Assembly (NCBI RefSeq): GCF_000737325.1
Contig: NZ_CP011125.1
Coordinates: 8,060,001-8,124,000, forward strand
From: Sandaracinus amylolyticus
GTDB taxonomy: Bacteria > Myxococcota_A > Polyangia > Polyangiales > Sandaracinaceae
Direction: 5' to 3'
Length of the DNA: 64,000 bases
Below, piece by piece: positions 36,271-44,635 of the stretch; the stretch's first letter is position 1, and each line of letters begins with the position of its first letter. The position numbers and the translations under genes are program-made. The notes below the pieces were generated by a model. It worked only from the letters and a program-made list of their open reading frames with translations. It searched no databases and had not been told where the DNA came from.

Positions 36271-38117
36271 AGGCCCCTCCGCATCTCGGGCGACTCGAGG
36301 AGACGGCGGACCAGCGCGCGCACCGCGCGTCCATCCGCCGCGAACTGCCGCGCGAGCGCGTCGACGTAGCGACCCTCGCGCGCGGGATCGAGCGGCCGCC
36401 CCATCACGCGCTCGTAGATCCGCCGCACCGCGCAGCGATCGAATTCGCCCGACGAGACGAGCACCTTCGCGAACGCGAGCGGCCCCATCGTGCCGTCGGG
36501 GTGCTCGCCGAAGATCGTGTACTCGGGCGGGATCGTGTCGAGGAAGAGCGCGCCGGTGTTGCGCGCGAGATCCTCCTCGGTGATCGGCGTCATCGTCGTG
36601 CCGGGCAGCCAGTTCTGCGCCCAGCGATCGGCGCCCGCCGCGAACCAGCGCCCGTTCGGATAGCGGCGCGCCGGCACGTAGAGGTCTTGCGGCACCTCGA
36701 GGTCCGCGAGATCCGCGAGGCGCGGCAGCGGGACGTAAGTGCCCATGAAGATCCACCGCCGGAACGCCATCGCGACCGGATCCATCAGCGCGTGGCAGTG
36801 CATGCACTGACCGCTCGTCGCGAGGTCCTCGGACACCGGCGGGAAGTGCTGATCCGCGGGCGGAGGATCGAAGTCCCGACACGCGAAGATCTCGAGGAAC
36901 CGCGCGGCGCGCGGGCGCTCTCGCGGGAACGTGGAATTCGTGCCCGCCATCGTGAGCACGCCCGCCGCGGGCAGGCCGGGCGCAGGGCCGGTCTCGGCGC
37001 GCGGATCCCAGCGCAGCGTGCGCGACGGATCGGCGCTGCGCGCGCGATCGGAGAGGGACAGCAGCTGCGGCGCGAGCTCTTCGACGACGAACTCGCGCCA
37101 TGCCTCGGGATCGGCGGGCTCGGGGTGCAGCGGATCGCGCGGTCGATCGCCGACCTCCGCGCGGAACCACGTCGTGTCCGCGTCGAGCCGATCGGCCTCG
37201 ATGCCGGTCTGCCGGCCGAAGCGCAGGTACCACGCGCGCACGCGGTTGTTGCCGACGCTGTAGTTGCCGAGGACGAGATCGGAGAGCGGACGGTCGTGCC
37301 ACGCGAGGTGCGCGACGAGCCGCGCGGGCTCGTCCCACATGTCGCGCTTCTGCGAGCCCGGCAGCGGGTTCGGCACGAGGCCGGTGCCCGGGTAACACCA
37401 CGCCGCGTGCGGGCCGCAGCCGCAGCCGCGCGCGTTCGCCATGTTGTAGTAGCCGGAGAGCGCGATCCCGCAGTCGTGGGTGACGCCCTCGGCGTCGACG
37501 ACCTCGCGCGTCTCGAGCGCCGCGTCGCCGACGAGCACGACGCTCGTGCCCGGCGCCCACCACGGCTCGACCTCGCGGCGCGGCGCGTCCGCGACGTCGC
37601 ACCACGCGGTGCCGCGATCCGAGCCGCTGTCGGGCACCATGATCCACGCGCCCGCATGCACCGTCTCCGCGCCGCAGCGACCGAGGTGCGTCGACATGTT
37701 CCCCCAGTAGCCGTCGCCCTGTGCGCCGGTGGAGAAGCTGCCGTTGCGCATCCAGTGGTGCCCGAGGTCGAGCATGCGCGTGTAGAAGTCGGGCGAGTCG
37801 AGGCCCTCGTCGATCGCGCGCGCGATCACCGCCTCGCGCTCGGCGTCGGTCGTCGCCGCGGCGAGCGCGTCCTGGTCCTCCGGCAGCGGCGGGCGGCCGT
37901 GCAGGACGAGGTGGATGCGGCGCAGCACGCGCTCGGGCGGGATCGGCTCTTCGTCGAGCGGCGGTGGGGTGCCCGCGTCGGCGACCGGGTCGCACGTCGC
38001 GCCGCCGTCGCGGGGCGTCGTGCCGGTCGGCGGCGCAGGCGGACCGCCGACCATGCCCGTGCACGAGGCGAGCAGGAGCGCGAGCGGGGCCGTCGATCGG
38101 AGGTGGATGCGCAGCAC
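36267..38117 (-). CDS. Lipoprotein with DUF1549/DUF1588/DUF1585-like regions and a CxxCH motif
   Basis: A 616-aa protein; GTG 38117 gives a signal peptide with lipobox LASC. The sequence RVLRRIHLVLHGRPPLPEDQ recalls DUF1549 (RxLxLDLTGLPPTPEE). A later segment with CMHCHALMDPVAMAFRRW matches the DUF1588 heme-type motif, and FDRCAVRRIYERVMGRP recalls DUF1585. Such planctomycete-type proteins are exported and may be cytochromes. First gene of the operon; no SD is evident, which fits the predicted transcription start only a few bases upstream (see the sigma-54 promoter). Confidence 0.8.
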   Translation of the reverse strand: MLRIHLRSTAPLALLLASCTGMVGGPPAPPTGTTPRDGGATCDPVADAGTPPPLDEEPIPPERVLRRIHLVLHGRPPLPEDQDALAAATTDAEREAVIARAIDEGLDSPDFYTRMLDLGHHWMRNGSFSTGAQGDGYWGNMSTHLGRCGAETVHAGAWIMVPDSGSDRGTAWCDVADAPRREVEPWWAPGTSVVLVGDAALETREVVDAEGVTHDCGIALSGYYNMANARGCGCGPHAAWCYPGTGLVPNPLPGSQKRDMWDEPARLVAHLAWHDRPLSDLVLGNYSVGNNRVRAWYLRFGRQTGIEADRLDADTTWFRAEVGDRPRDPLHPEPADPEAWREFVVEELAPQLLSLSDRARSADPSRTLRWDPRAETGPAPGLPAAGVLTMAGTNSTFPRERPRAARFLEIFACRDFDPPPADQHFPPVSEDLATSGQCMHCHALMDPVAMAFRRWIFMGTYVPLPRLADLADLEVPQDLYVPARRYPNGRWFAAGADRWAQNWLPGTTMTPITEEDLARNTGALFLDTIPPEYTIFGEHPDGTMGPLAFAKVLVSSGEFDRCAVRRIYERVMGRPLDPAREGRYVDALARQFAADGRAVRALVRRLLESPEMRRGL

Positions 38118-38130
38118 GTCGGGCCCGCTC

Positions 38131-38146
38131 AGCAACCGAGGTGCCA
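38131..38146 (-). promoter_or_regulatory. Sigma-54 (-24/-12) promoter for the CxxCH/DUF1501 operon
   Basis: Read on the minus strand the site is TGGCACCTCGGTTGCT. The -24 GG and -12 GC are separated by exactly 10 nt, and TGGCAC and TTGCT match the RpoN consensus except one position. The expected start of transcription is near 38120, just before the GTG at 38117. A sigma-54 activator gene starts 121 bp away in the opposite direction. Confidence 0.7.
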
Positions 38147-38178
38147 CGCCGCGCGCAGTGCGATCCGCGAACGCGATG

Positions 38179-38194
38179 GTCGGATCGATCCGAC
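38179..38194. promoter_or_regulatory. 16-bp perfect palindrome, candidate activator site
   Basis: GTCGGATCGATCCGAC is a perfect inverted repeat about 33 bp upstream of the -24 element of the minus-strand sigma-54 promoter. A related shorter site TGTCGGACA follows at 38201-38209. Position and symmetry fit an enhancer site for the adjacent activator. Confidence 0.5.
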
Positions 38195-38266
38195 AATCGC
38201 TGTCGGACACACCCCACACACACGGCGCGCGACCGCGCGCGCCTCGTCGTACTACGCTGACCCTCG

Positions 38267-39592
38267 ATGTACGGCTCCAACGACTCGACCGAGCGCACCT
38301 CGCTCGGCGATGCGCTGCCGATCCGCTCGCTCCGTGTCGTGGTCATCGCAGGGCCCGAGCAGGGCGTCGCGGTGACGACCGAAGAAGAGTCGCTCCGCGT
38401 CGGCACCGCCGAGGGCAACGATCTCGTGCTCGCCGATCGCACGATCTCGCGCTTCCACCTCGAGGTCCGCCGCACCGGCGCCGCCGTCGAGGTGCGTGAT
38501 CTCGGCTCGACGAACGGCACGCGCGTCGGCCGCGTGCGCCTCGTCGACACCGCGGTGGAGGTCGAGCTCCCGGTCGAGATCGTCGTCGGCGCGACCACGC
38601 TGCGCGTCGAGGACGGCGCGTTCGGGATGCGCGAGGCCCACGCGCAGATCCGCTGCGGGGATCTCTTCGGGGCGTCGCCACCGATGCGCAGCCTCTTCGC
38701 CTCGCTGACGAAGGTCGCGGCGCGCGCGACGCCGGTGCTCGTGCACGGCGAGTCGGGCACCGGCAAGGAGCTCGTCGCGCGCGCGATCCACGACGCGAGC
38801 CCGCGCCACCGCGGCCCCTTCGTGGTGCTCGACTGCGGCGCGATCAGCCCGGCGCTGCTCGCGAGCGAGCTCTTCGGGCACGAGAAGGGCGCGTTCACCG
38901 GCGCGGAGCGGCGGCACCTCGGCGTGTTCGAGCGCGCGCGCGGAGGCACGCTCTTCCTCGACGAGATCGGCGAGCTCCCGAGCGAGCTCCAGCCCGCGCT
39001 GCTCGGCGCGCTCGAGCGAGGGCGCATCCGGCGCGTGGGCGGCGCGGAAGAGATCGCGATCGACGTGCGCGTCGTCAGCGCGACGCACCGCGATCTGCGC
39101 GCCGAGGTGAACCGCAACACGTTCCGCCTCGATCTCTACTACCGGCTCGCGGTGGTGACGCTGCGCGTCCCGCCGCTGCGCGAGCGGCGCGACGACGTGC
39201 GGCTGCTCATCGAGCACTTCCTGCGCAGCGCGGGCGTGGAGACGAGCGCGGAGGAGCTCTTCGGCCGCGACACGCTCGCGCGCTTCGAGGCGCACGCGTG
39301 GCCGGGCAACGTGCGCGAGCTACGCAACGCGGTGGAGGCGTCGATCGCGCTCGGCGAACCTGCGATCGAGATCGACGAGGCGCCGGGTGTCGACGGCGGC
39401 GCGACGGGCGTCGATGCGCTGCTCGAGCTCTCGTACCGCGACGCGCGCGCGCGACTGCTCGCGGACTTCGAGCAGCGCTACGTGCGCGCGCTGCTCGAGC
39501 GCGCGGAGTGGAACGTCCGGCGCGCGGCGCGCCTCGCGAGCATGGATCGCAGCTACCTCATCGACCTGATGAAGAAGCACGGCCTGTCGTGA
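38267..39592 (+). CDS. FHA-domain sigma-54-dependent transcriptional activator
   Basis: A 441-aa activator. Residues ~20-115 are an FHA domain (LRVGTAEGNDLVLADRTISRFH, DLGSTNGTRVG) that binds phosphothreonine, so input is probably from a Ser/Thr kinase. The AAA+ domain has Walker A GESGTGKE (161-168), the sigma-54 contact loop GAFTGA (208-213), Walker B GGTLFLDEIGEL and the sensor arginines (YYRLAVVTLRVPPLRERRDD). A Fis-type helix-turn-helix ends the protein (NVRRAARLASMDRSYLIDLMKKHGL). This layout is a myxobacterial speciality. The divergent operon is the obvious target. Confidence 0.94.
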   Translation: MYGSNDSTERTSLGDALPIRSLRVVVIAGPEQGVAVTTEEESLRVGTAEGNDLVLADRTISRFHLEVRRTGAAVEVRDLGSTNGTRVGRVRLVDTAVEVELPVEIVVGATTLRVEDGAFGMREAHAQIRCGDLFGASPPMRSLFASLTKVAARATPVLVHGESGTGKELVARAIHDASPRHRGPFVVLDCGAISPALLASELFGHEKGAFTGAERRHLGVFERARGGTLFLDEIGELPSELQPALLGALERGRIRRVGGAEEIAIDVRVVSATHRDLRAEVNRNTFRLDLYYRLAVVTLRVPPLRERRDDVRLLIEHFLRSAGVETSAEELFGRDTLARFEAHAWPGNVRELRNAVEASIALGEPAIEIDEAPGVDGGATGVDALLELSYRDARARLLADFEQRYVRALLERAEWNVRRAARLASMDRSYLIDLMKKHGLS

Positions 39593-39593
39593 G

Positions 39594-40973
39594 TCACGGC
39601 AGCGCGCGCGCCGTCGCGCGATCGGGGCCGTTCGCGATGTGCCAGGTCCAGAGGCGCCCTGCGACGTCGAGCGCGCCGAGCTGATAGACGCCGGCGTCGA
39701 CGAACGTGAACTCGCGCGCCGTCGAGAGCGCGACCGGCGAGGTCCGACCCGCGCACCACAGCTCGAGGTGCTCGTTCACCCAGCACACCGCGATCGAGGT
39801 CGAGAGGTACGTCACCGCGATCGACGTCACCCGGCCCTCGTCGGCGCGCGGAACGAGGCGCCCGCCGGCCGGCCCGGGCGCCCACGCGTCGGGCACCGTC
39901 TGCCCGCGACACTCGATGTCGCCGCTCGCGTAGGCCCAGCACGTGTGGAGGATCCCCGCGGCGATCGCGACGACGTCGGTGACGAGCGGCGCGTCGGTGA
40001 GCGCGGCGCGCAGCGCGCCGGGCACCGGGCTCCGGCCCCAGCTGTAGAGCCCACCGTCACCGTCGAGCGCGAGCGCGTACTGCGCGTCGACCTGCAGCGC
40101 GACGAGCTCGGGCATCGCGCCGGTGAGGCGCACCGGCTGATCGGGCGGCGGTGTGTCGTCGTACTCGTAGTCGCCCCAGAAGAACGCAGCGCCGGCCGCG
40201 TTCACGCCGTAGCGAACACGATCGCCGACCGCGATGGTGCGCCACGCGAGCGGCGGCTCGTCGGGCACCACGCGCACCGGATCGATCGACGCGGGCGCAG
40301 CGCGCATCACCTCGGTGCCGGGCTCGAGGCACGTGCTCGGCGGGCTGTCGACGCCCGCGCCGGCGAGCCCCGCGCCCCAGCACCAACCGCTTCCGTCGAC
40401 CAGCACCGCGCACGTGCCGGCGGTGCCCGCGCTGATCGCGCGTGCCGGCATCGGCAGCGTCACGAGCAGCGGCTCGTCCGTCTCGCACGCGCCCTCGGGG
40501 GGACGCACACCGAGCTGCCCCGCGCGATCCGATCCCCAGCAGTACACGCGGCCTTCGTGATCACGCGCACACGAGTGCGCCGAGCCCAGCGCGATCTCGG
40601 CCATCGGGTGCTCGACGCCACACCGCCCCGCGACGCAGAAGGGCGTGTCACTCGAGCAGCGCCGGCACACGCGGCCCGCGCTTCCGCACGCGTCCGCGGT
40701 GTCACCCACTTCGCACCCTTCGGCCGACAAACATCCGCCGCAGCACGCGCCGCCCGCGCACATCCCCGACGCGCACGGGGTCCCGTCCTCCGCGCCCTCG
40801 CACTCCGACACTGGTGCGTCCATCGGCACGTGCGCGTCGAGCGCTTGCATCGGCGCGTCGAACCCCGCGTCGCCCGGGCGGAAGTCGCGATCGAACCTGT
40901 ACGTGCACGCCGCGACGCACAGCGAAGCAGCGAGCGCCAACGCAATGCGCCGCGCGACGGCCGCGTGTACCAT
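39594..40973 (-). CDS. RCC1-repeat lipoprotein
   Basis: A 459-aa lipoprotein (lipobox VAAC). After an Asp/Pro-rich linker and a Cys-rich patch (ten or more cysteines, residues ~55-115), several RCC1-type blades follow: SCARDHEGRVYCWGSDRAGQLG, TCAVLVDGSGWCWG and weaker repeats, predicting a surface beta-propeller. RCC1 lipoproteins are very common in myxobacteria; their ligands are unknown. The start ATG is only 7 bp from the divergent kinase start, and no SD is visible. One base separates its stop from the FHA activator's stop. Confidence 0.82.
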   Translation of the reverse strand: MVHAAVARRIALALAASLCVAACTYRFDRDFRPGDAGFDAPMQALDAHVPMDAPVSECEGAEDGTPCASGMCAGGACCGGCLSAEGCEVGDTADACGSAGRVCRRCSSDTPFCVAGRCGVEHPMAEIALGSAHSCARDHEGRVYCWGSDRAGQLGVRPPEGACETDEPLLVTLPMPARAISAGTAGTCAVLVDGSGWCWGAGLAGAGVDSPPSTCLEPGTEVMRAAPASIDPVRVVPDEPPLAWRTIAVGDRVRYGVNAAGAAFFWGDYEYDDTPPPDQPVRLTGAMPELVALQVDAQYALALDGDGGLYSWGRSPVPGALRAALTDAPLVTDVVAIAAGILHTCWAYASGDIECRGQTVPDAWAPGPAGGRLVPRADEGRVTSIAVTYLSTSIAVCWVNEHLELWCAGRTSPVALSTAREFTFVDAGVYQLGALDVAGRLWTWHIANGPDRATARALP

Positions 40974-40980
40974 CGGCGCG

Positions 40981-42468
40981 ATGGTAGCCGATGCGCGCGA
41001 GGCGCCCGAGCGCGACGGCGCGCATCGCGTGTCGCGCGTGTATGCGCCCGGCGAGCAGATCGATCGGTACGAGGTGCTCGGCTTGCTCGGCCGCGGCGGC
41101 ATGGCCGTGGTGTACGCGGTGCGGCGCCGCGGCGTCGGGCGCTTCGAGCGGACGCTCGCGCTCAAGATGATGCTCCCGCACCTCACCGAGGACGAGTCGT
41201 ACCTCTCGATGTTCCTCGACGAGATCCGGATCGTCTCGCGCATCGAGCATCCGAACGTCGTGCAGGTCCTCGACGTGGGCGAGCACGACGGCTCGCCGTT
41301 CATGGTGATGGAGCTCCTGCGCGGCCGGACGCTCGCGGCATGCCTCGCGCGGCGCCCTCCGCCCGCGCTGATCGCGGCGTGGATCGCGCAGGTCGCAGAG
41401 GGCCTGCACGCCGCGCACGAGGTGCGCGACTCCGACGGGACGTGGCTGCGCGTCGTGCACCGCGACGTCAGCGCGGCGAACGTGCACGTCGCGCTCGACG
41501 GGCGCGCGCGCGTGCTCGACTTCGGCATCGCGGGCGCGGTGGGACGGCTCACCACGACGCGCCACGGCGAGCTCAAGGGGCGGATCGCGATGATGGCGCC
41601 CGAGGCGATCACACGGAGCGCGGAGATCGATCGCCGCGCCGACGTGTGGGCGCTCGGCGTGCTCGCGTGGGAGTCGTTCACCGGCGAGCGTCTCTTCCGC
41701 GGCGACAGCGACGCGGAGACGATGTGGCGCGTGCTCCACGCGCCGATCCCGCCGCTCGGCGAGAGCGCGCCCGAGCCGCTGCGCGACGTGATCGCAGCGT
41801 GCCTGGTGCGCGAGCACGGCGCGCGGCTCGCGACGGCTGCGGACGTGGCGGACCCGTTCCGCGCGTACGCCGAGCGCGAGGGCGCGACCGAGCTCGCGCT
41901 CGCCGCGTGGGTCGAAGAGACGTTCGGCGCCGAGCTCCAGGGCGCGACGCCCTCCGCGCCGCGAAGACGCGCGCGCCGCGCGGACGAGCGCTCCGACGAA
42001 GTCACGGCGACGCCGACCGTGCACGAGCCCGGCGCGAGCGACGAGCCCAGCATCGCGGTGGAGATCGGCACGCCGGTCGCGCGCTCCGCGAGGCCGCGCG
42101 CGCTGCGCATCGCCGCGATCGCGCTGTCGCTGCTGGGCGCAGCCGCCGTGGCGTGGGCGCTCGCGGGCGCGCCGAGCGAGGGCTCGACCGCCGAGGCGAG
42201 CGAGCCGACGGTCACCCCGAGCGAGCCCGCTCTTGTTCCTCCTTCTCCTCCGTCGCCGGTCGTGCCCGCGCCTGCCGCCGCGGAAGCACCGGTCGTCGTC
42301 GATCCCGCGCCGGTCGAGGTCGCGCCCGCGGAGGAGCGCGCTGCCCCGCGCCGCGCGTCGTCGCGCCGTATCTCGCGCGAGCGCAGCGCGCCGGAGACCG
42401 AGCGCGCCGCCACGCCCGCGCGCTTCGAAGGACGTCTCCTCGACAGCCCCTACCCCGGTGGAGGCTGA
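40981..42468 (+). CDS. Hanks-type Ser/Thr protein kinase with membrane anchor
   Basis: A 495-aa kinase. The glycine loop is GRGGMAVV, the ATP lysine is in LALKMM, the catalytic loop is VVHRDVSAANV (Asp present, the usual following Lys replaced by Ser) and the metal site is LDFGIAG. The RDVSxxN variant is frequent among myxobacterial kinases. A single membrane helix at ~375-395 and a Pro/Ala/Glu-rich tail follow. The gene for a TPR/PEGA-type exported protein follows 3 bp downstream and may be a functional partner. FHA-domain proteins like the nearby activator read out such kinases. Confidence 0.9.
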   Translation: MVADAREAPERDGAHRVSRVYAPGEQIDRYEVLGLLGRGGMAVVYAVRRRGVGRFERTLALKMMLPHLTEDESYLSMFLDEIRIVSRIEHPNVVQVLDVGEHDGSPFMVMELLRGRTLAACLARRPPPALIAAWIAQVAEGLHAAHEVRDSDGTWLRVVHRDVSAANVHVALDGRARVLDFGIAGAVGRLTTTRHGELKGRIAMMAPEAITRSAEIDRRADVWALGVLAWESFTGERLFRGDSDAETMWRVLHAPIPPLGESAPEPLRDVIAACLVREHGARLATAADVADPFRAYAEREGATELALAAWVEETFGAELQGATPSAPRRRARRADERSDEVTATPTVHEPGASDEPSIAVEIGTPVARSARPRALRIAAIALSLLGAAAVAWALAGAPSEGSTAEASEPTVTPSEPALVPPSPPSPVVPAPAAAEAPVVVDPAPVEVAPAEERAAPRRASSRRISRERSAPETERAATPARFEGRLLDSPYPGGG

Positions 42469-42471
42469 TCG

Positions 42472-43299
42472 ATGACGCTCGCTCGCGCCCTGCTCCTCGT
42501 GCTCGCCGTCCTCGCGAGCCCCGCGCTCGCGCGCGCCCAGGACGCCGCCGCGAGCGCGCCGGTCGAGGACGCGGCGCGCGCGTTCGCGCGAGGTCGCGAG
42601 GCGTTCGACGCGCAGCGCTTCGACGAGGCGCTCGAGGCGTTCCGCCGCGCGTACACGCTCGCTCCGCACGACCGGGTGCGCTTCAACGTCGCGGTCGTGC
42701 TCGAGGAGCTCGGCCGCTTCCGCGAGGCGGCCGTCGAGTTCGACGCCGTCGCCGCCAGCCATCAGCTCGACGACGACATCCGCGCCCGCGCCGCCGCATC
42801 GGCGCAGGCCGCGCGCGCGCGCCTGGCGACGCTCGAGATCCGCAGCGCGCACGGCGTGCTCGACGTCGAGGTCGACGGCGCCGCCGCGTGCGCGACGCCC
42901 TGCGAGATCGAGATCGATCCCGGCGATCACACGATCTCCTATCGCGTCGACGAGCGCGCGGAGGAGCGCCGGGTGCACGCGGTCTCGGGCGCGCGCCTCG
43001 CGATCGTGCTGGAGCTCGAGCGGGTCGCCCCTTCGGTCGTCGAGCCCTCGCGAGGGCCGCTCGTCGACCTCGGTGTGCTCGGCGGCATCGGCATCGGCGC
43101 CGCGGTCGTCGGCGCGGCGGGGACGATCGGCTTCGGGCTGCGCGCCACCGATCTGCACGATCAGTGGCAGCGCGGCGGGTGCGCCGCGATCTCGTGCGAC
43201 GAAGGCGACGTGATGACCGCGATGACCAACGTGTCGATCGCAGTCCTGCTCTCGGGCCTCGTCGCGCTCGCGGTCGATCTCGCGTTCGTCGACGACTGA
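42472..43299 (+). CDS. Exported TPR and PEGA-like protein with membrane helices
   Basis: A 275-aa protein with a Sec signal peptide (ALARAQ), one or two TPR units (AFARGREAFDAQRFDEALEAFRRAYTLAP), a PEGA-like strand region (VLDVEVDGAAACATPCEIEIDPGDHTI) and two C-terminal hydrophobic segments flanking a Cys pair. GGAGG sits 8 nt before the ATG, inside the end of the kinase gene. This kinase-plus-PEGA/TPR pairing is common in myxobacteria, possibly linking envelope sensing to phosphorylation. Its stop abuts the convergent MerR stop as TGATCA. Confidence 0.85.
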   Translation: MTLARALLLVLAVLASPALARAQDAAASAPVEDAARAFARGREAFDAQRFDEALEAFRRAYTLAPHDRVRFNVAVVLEELGRFREAAVEFDAVAASHQLDDDIRARAAASAQAARARLATLEIRSAHGVLDVEVDGAAACATPCEIEIDPGDHTISYRVDERAEERRVHAVSGARLAIVLELERVAPSVVEPSRGPLVDLGVLGGIGIGAAVVGAAGTIGFGLRATDLHDQWQRGGCAAISCDEGDVMTAMTNVSIAVLLSGLVALAVDLAFVDD

Positions 43300-43743
43300 T
43301 CAGCGCCGCCGCGATCGCGCAGGCGGCGCCTGCTTCGTGGGCTCGAGGCGACCCGTCGCGGCGAGGCGCACGATGCGTCGGAAGCGCGGACACTCCATGT
43401 GGCTCGGCGCGGAGCACGCGGCCGCGTGGCGCAGCCCGTCACGCAGCGCGGTGAGCCGCGCGATCGTCTGGTCCAGCTCGTCGGCCTTCGCCCGCAGCAT
43501 CGCGCGCTCGATGCGCGGCGCGCCGTCCGACGCGAACATCCGAGCGATCTCGTCGAGCGAGAACCCCGCGACACGACCGAGCGCGATCAGCGCCAGTCGC
43601 TCCAGCACACCCGGGTCGAATTGCCGACGTGCCCCGCGCCGCCGAGTGGGCTCGATGAGCCCCTTTTCCTCGTAGAACCGCAGCGTCGAGGCGGGCACGC
43701 CGGAGCGCCGCGCGACCTCCGAGATGTCGAGATCGTCCGTCAC
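43300..43743 (-). CDS. MerR-family transcriptional regulator
   Basis: A 147-aa regulator from GTG 43743. The N-terminal winged helix-turn-helix is DISEVARRSGVPASTLRFYEEKGLIEP, followed by the dimerisation helix. The C-terminal region has the pair CSAPSHMEC, a possible redox or metal sensor. The DNA between this gene and the divergent methyltransferase carries a classical MerR-type operator, so it probably controls that gene and itself. Confidence 0.9.
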   Translation of the reverse strand: MTDDLDISEVARRSGVPASTLRFYEEKGLIEPTRRRGARRQFDPGVLERLALIALGRVAGFSLDEIARMFASDGAPRIERAMLRAKADELDQTIARLTALRDGLRHAAACSAPSHMECPRFRRIVRLAATGRLEPTKQAPPARSRRR

Positions 43744-43746
43744 CGC

Positions 43747-43777
43747 TTGACCTCAAGTCGACTTGAGCTCGCAGACT
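43747..43777 (+). promoter_or_regulatory. MerR-type promoter with SoxR-box-like palindrome
   Basis: TTGACC (-35, 43747) and CAGACT (-10, 43772) are 19 bp apart, the over-long spacing characteristic of MerR-controlled promoters. The spacer holds the perfect 16-bp palindrome CTCAAGTCGACTTGAG (43752-43767), close to the SoxR box. It would drive the methyltransferase gene. Confidence 0.75.
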
Positions 43778-43784
43778 GCTGCCC

Positions 43785-44612
43785 ATGACCACCATGCGCA
43801 ATCAGGATCAGGCTGCCCTCTGGAACGACGCGAGCGGCAAGACGTGGGCGGAGATGCAGGACGTGCTCGATCGCATGCTCGCCCCGTTCGAGCCGCTCCT
43901 CGTCGACGCCGCGTTCCCCGGCGAAGGAAAGCGCGTGCTCGACGTCGGCTGCGGCGCGGGCGCGACGACGCTCGCGATGGCGAAGCGGCTCGGGCCTCGC
44001 GGTCACTGTCTCGGCGTCGACATCTCCGCGCCGCTGATCGCGGCCGCCGAAGCACGCGCGATCGCGCCCGCGGTGTTCCTCCGCGCCGACGCCCAGACCC
44101 ACGAGTTCACACCGCACGACTTCGACGCGGTGATCTCGCGCTTCGGCGTCATGTTCTTCGACGATCCCGTCGCCGCGTTCACGAACATCCGGCGGGCGGC
44201 GCGACCGCACGCGTCGCTCACGTTCGTCGCGTGGAGGAGCCCCGCGGAGAACTCGTTCTTCACGCTCGCGGCGCGCGCCGCGGCGCCGTTCGTCCCGCTG
44301 CGCGCGCCCGATCCCGACGCGCCCGGCCAGTTCGCGTTCGCCGACGGAGCGCGGATCCGTCGCATCCTCGACGCGAGCGGATGGACGAGCGTCGACGTGC
44401 GCGCGGTCGACGTGCCCACGCATATCGAGGAGCACGATCTGATCGCCTACGTGACGAAGCTCGGCCCGGTGGGGCTCGCGCTGCGCGACGCCGACGAGAC
44501 GACGCGCACGCGCACGACCGAAGCGCTGCGCGCGGCGTACGCTCCGTCGCTGCGAGATGGCGCTGCGCGGTTCAGCGCGGCGAGCTGGCTCGTCACCGCG
44601 CGCGCGTCGTAG
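43785..44612 (+). CDS. Class I SAM-dependent methyltransferase
   Basis: A 275-aa methyltransferase. The SAM-binding motif I is VLDVGCGAGATTLAMA, motif post-I is GVDIS, followed by FDAVISRFGVMFFDDP (motif II region). It resembles UbiE/COQ5-like and small-molecule methyltransferases; the substrate is unknown. The start lies 8 bp after the -10 of the MerR-type promoter, so the mRNA leader is very short. Regulation by the divergent MerR protein is strongly suggested. Confidence 0.9.
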   Translation: MTTMRNQDQAALWNDASGKTWAEMQDVLDRMLAPFEPLLVDAAFPGEGKRVLDVGCGAGATTLAMAKRLGPRGHCLGVDISAPLIAAAEARAIAPAVFLRADAQTHEFTPHDFDAVISRFGVMFFDDPVAAFTNIRRAARPHASLTFVAWRSPAENSFFTLAARAAAPFVPLRAPDPDAPGQFAFADGARIRRILDASGWTSVDVRAVDVPTHIEEHDLIAYVTKLGPVGLALRDADETTRTRTTEALRAAYAPSLRDGAARFSAASWLVTARAS

Positions 44613-44635
44613 CGCGTGCACCGCGGCATCGGCGC

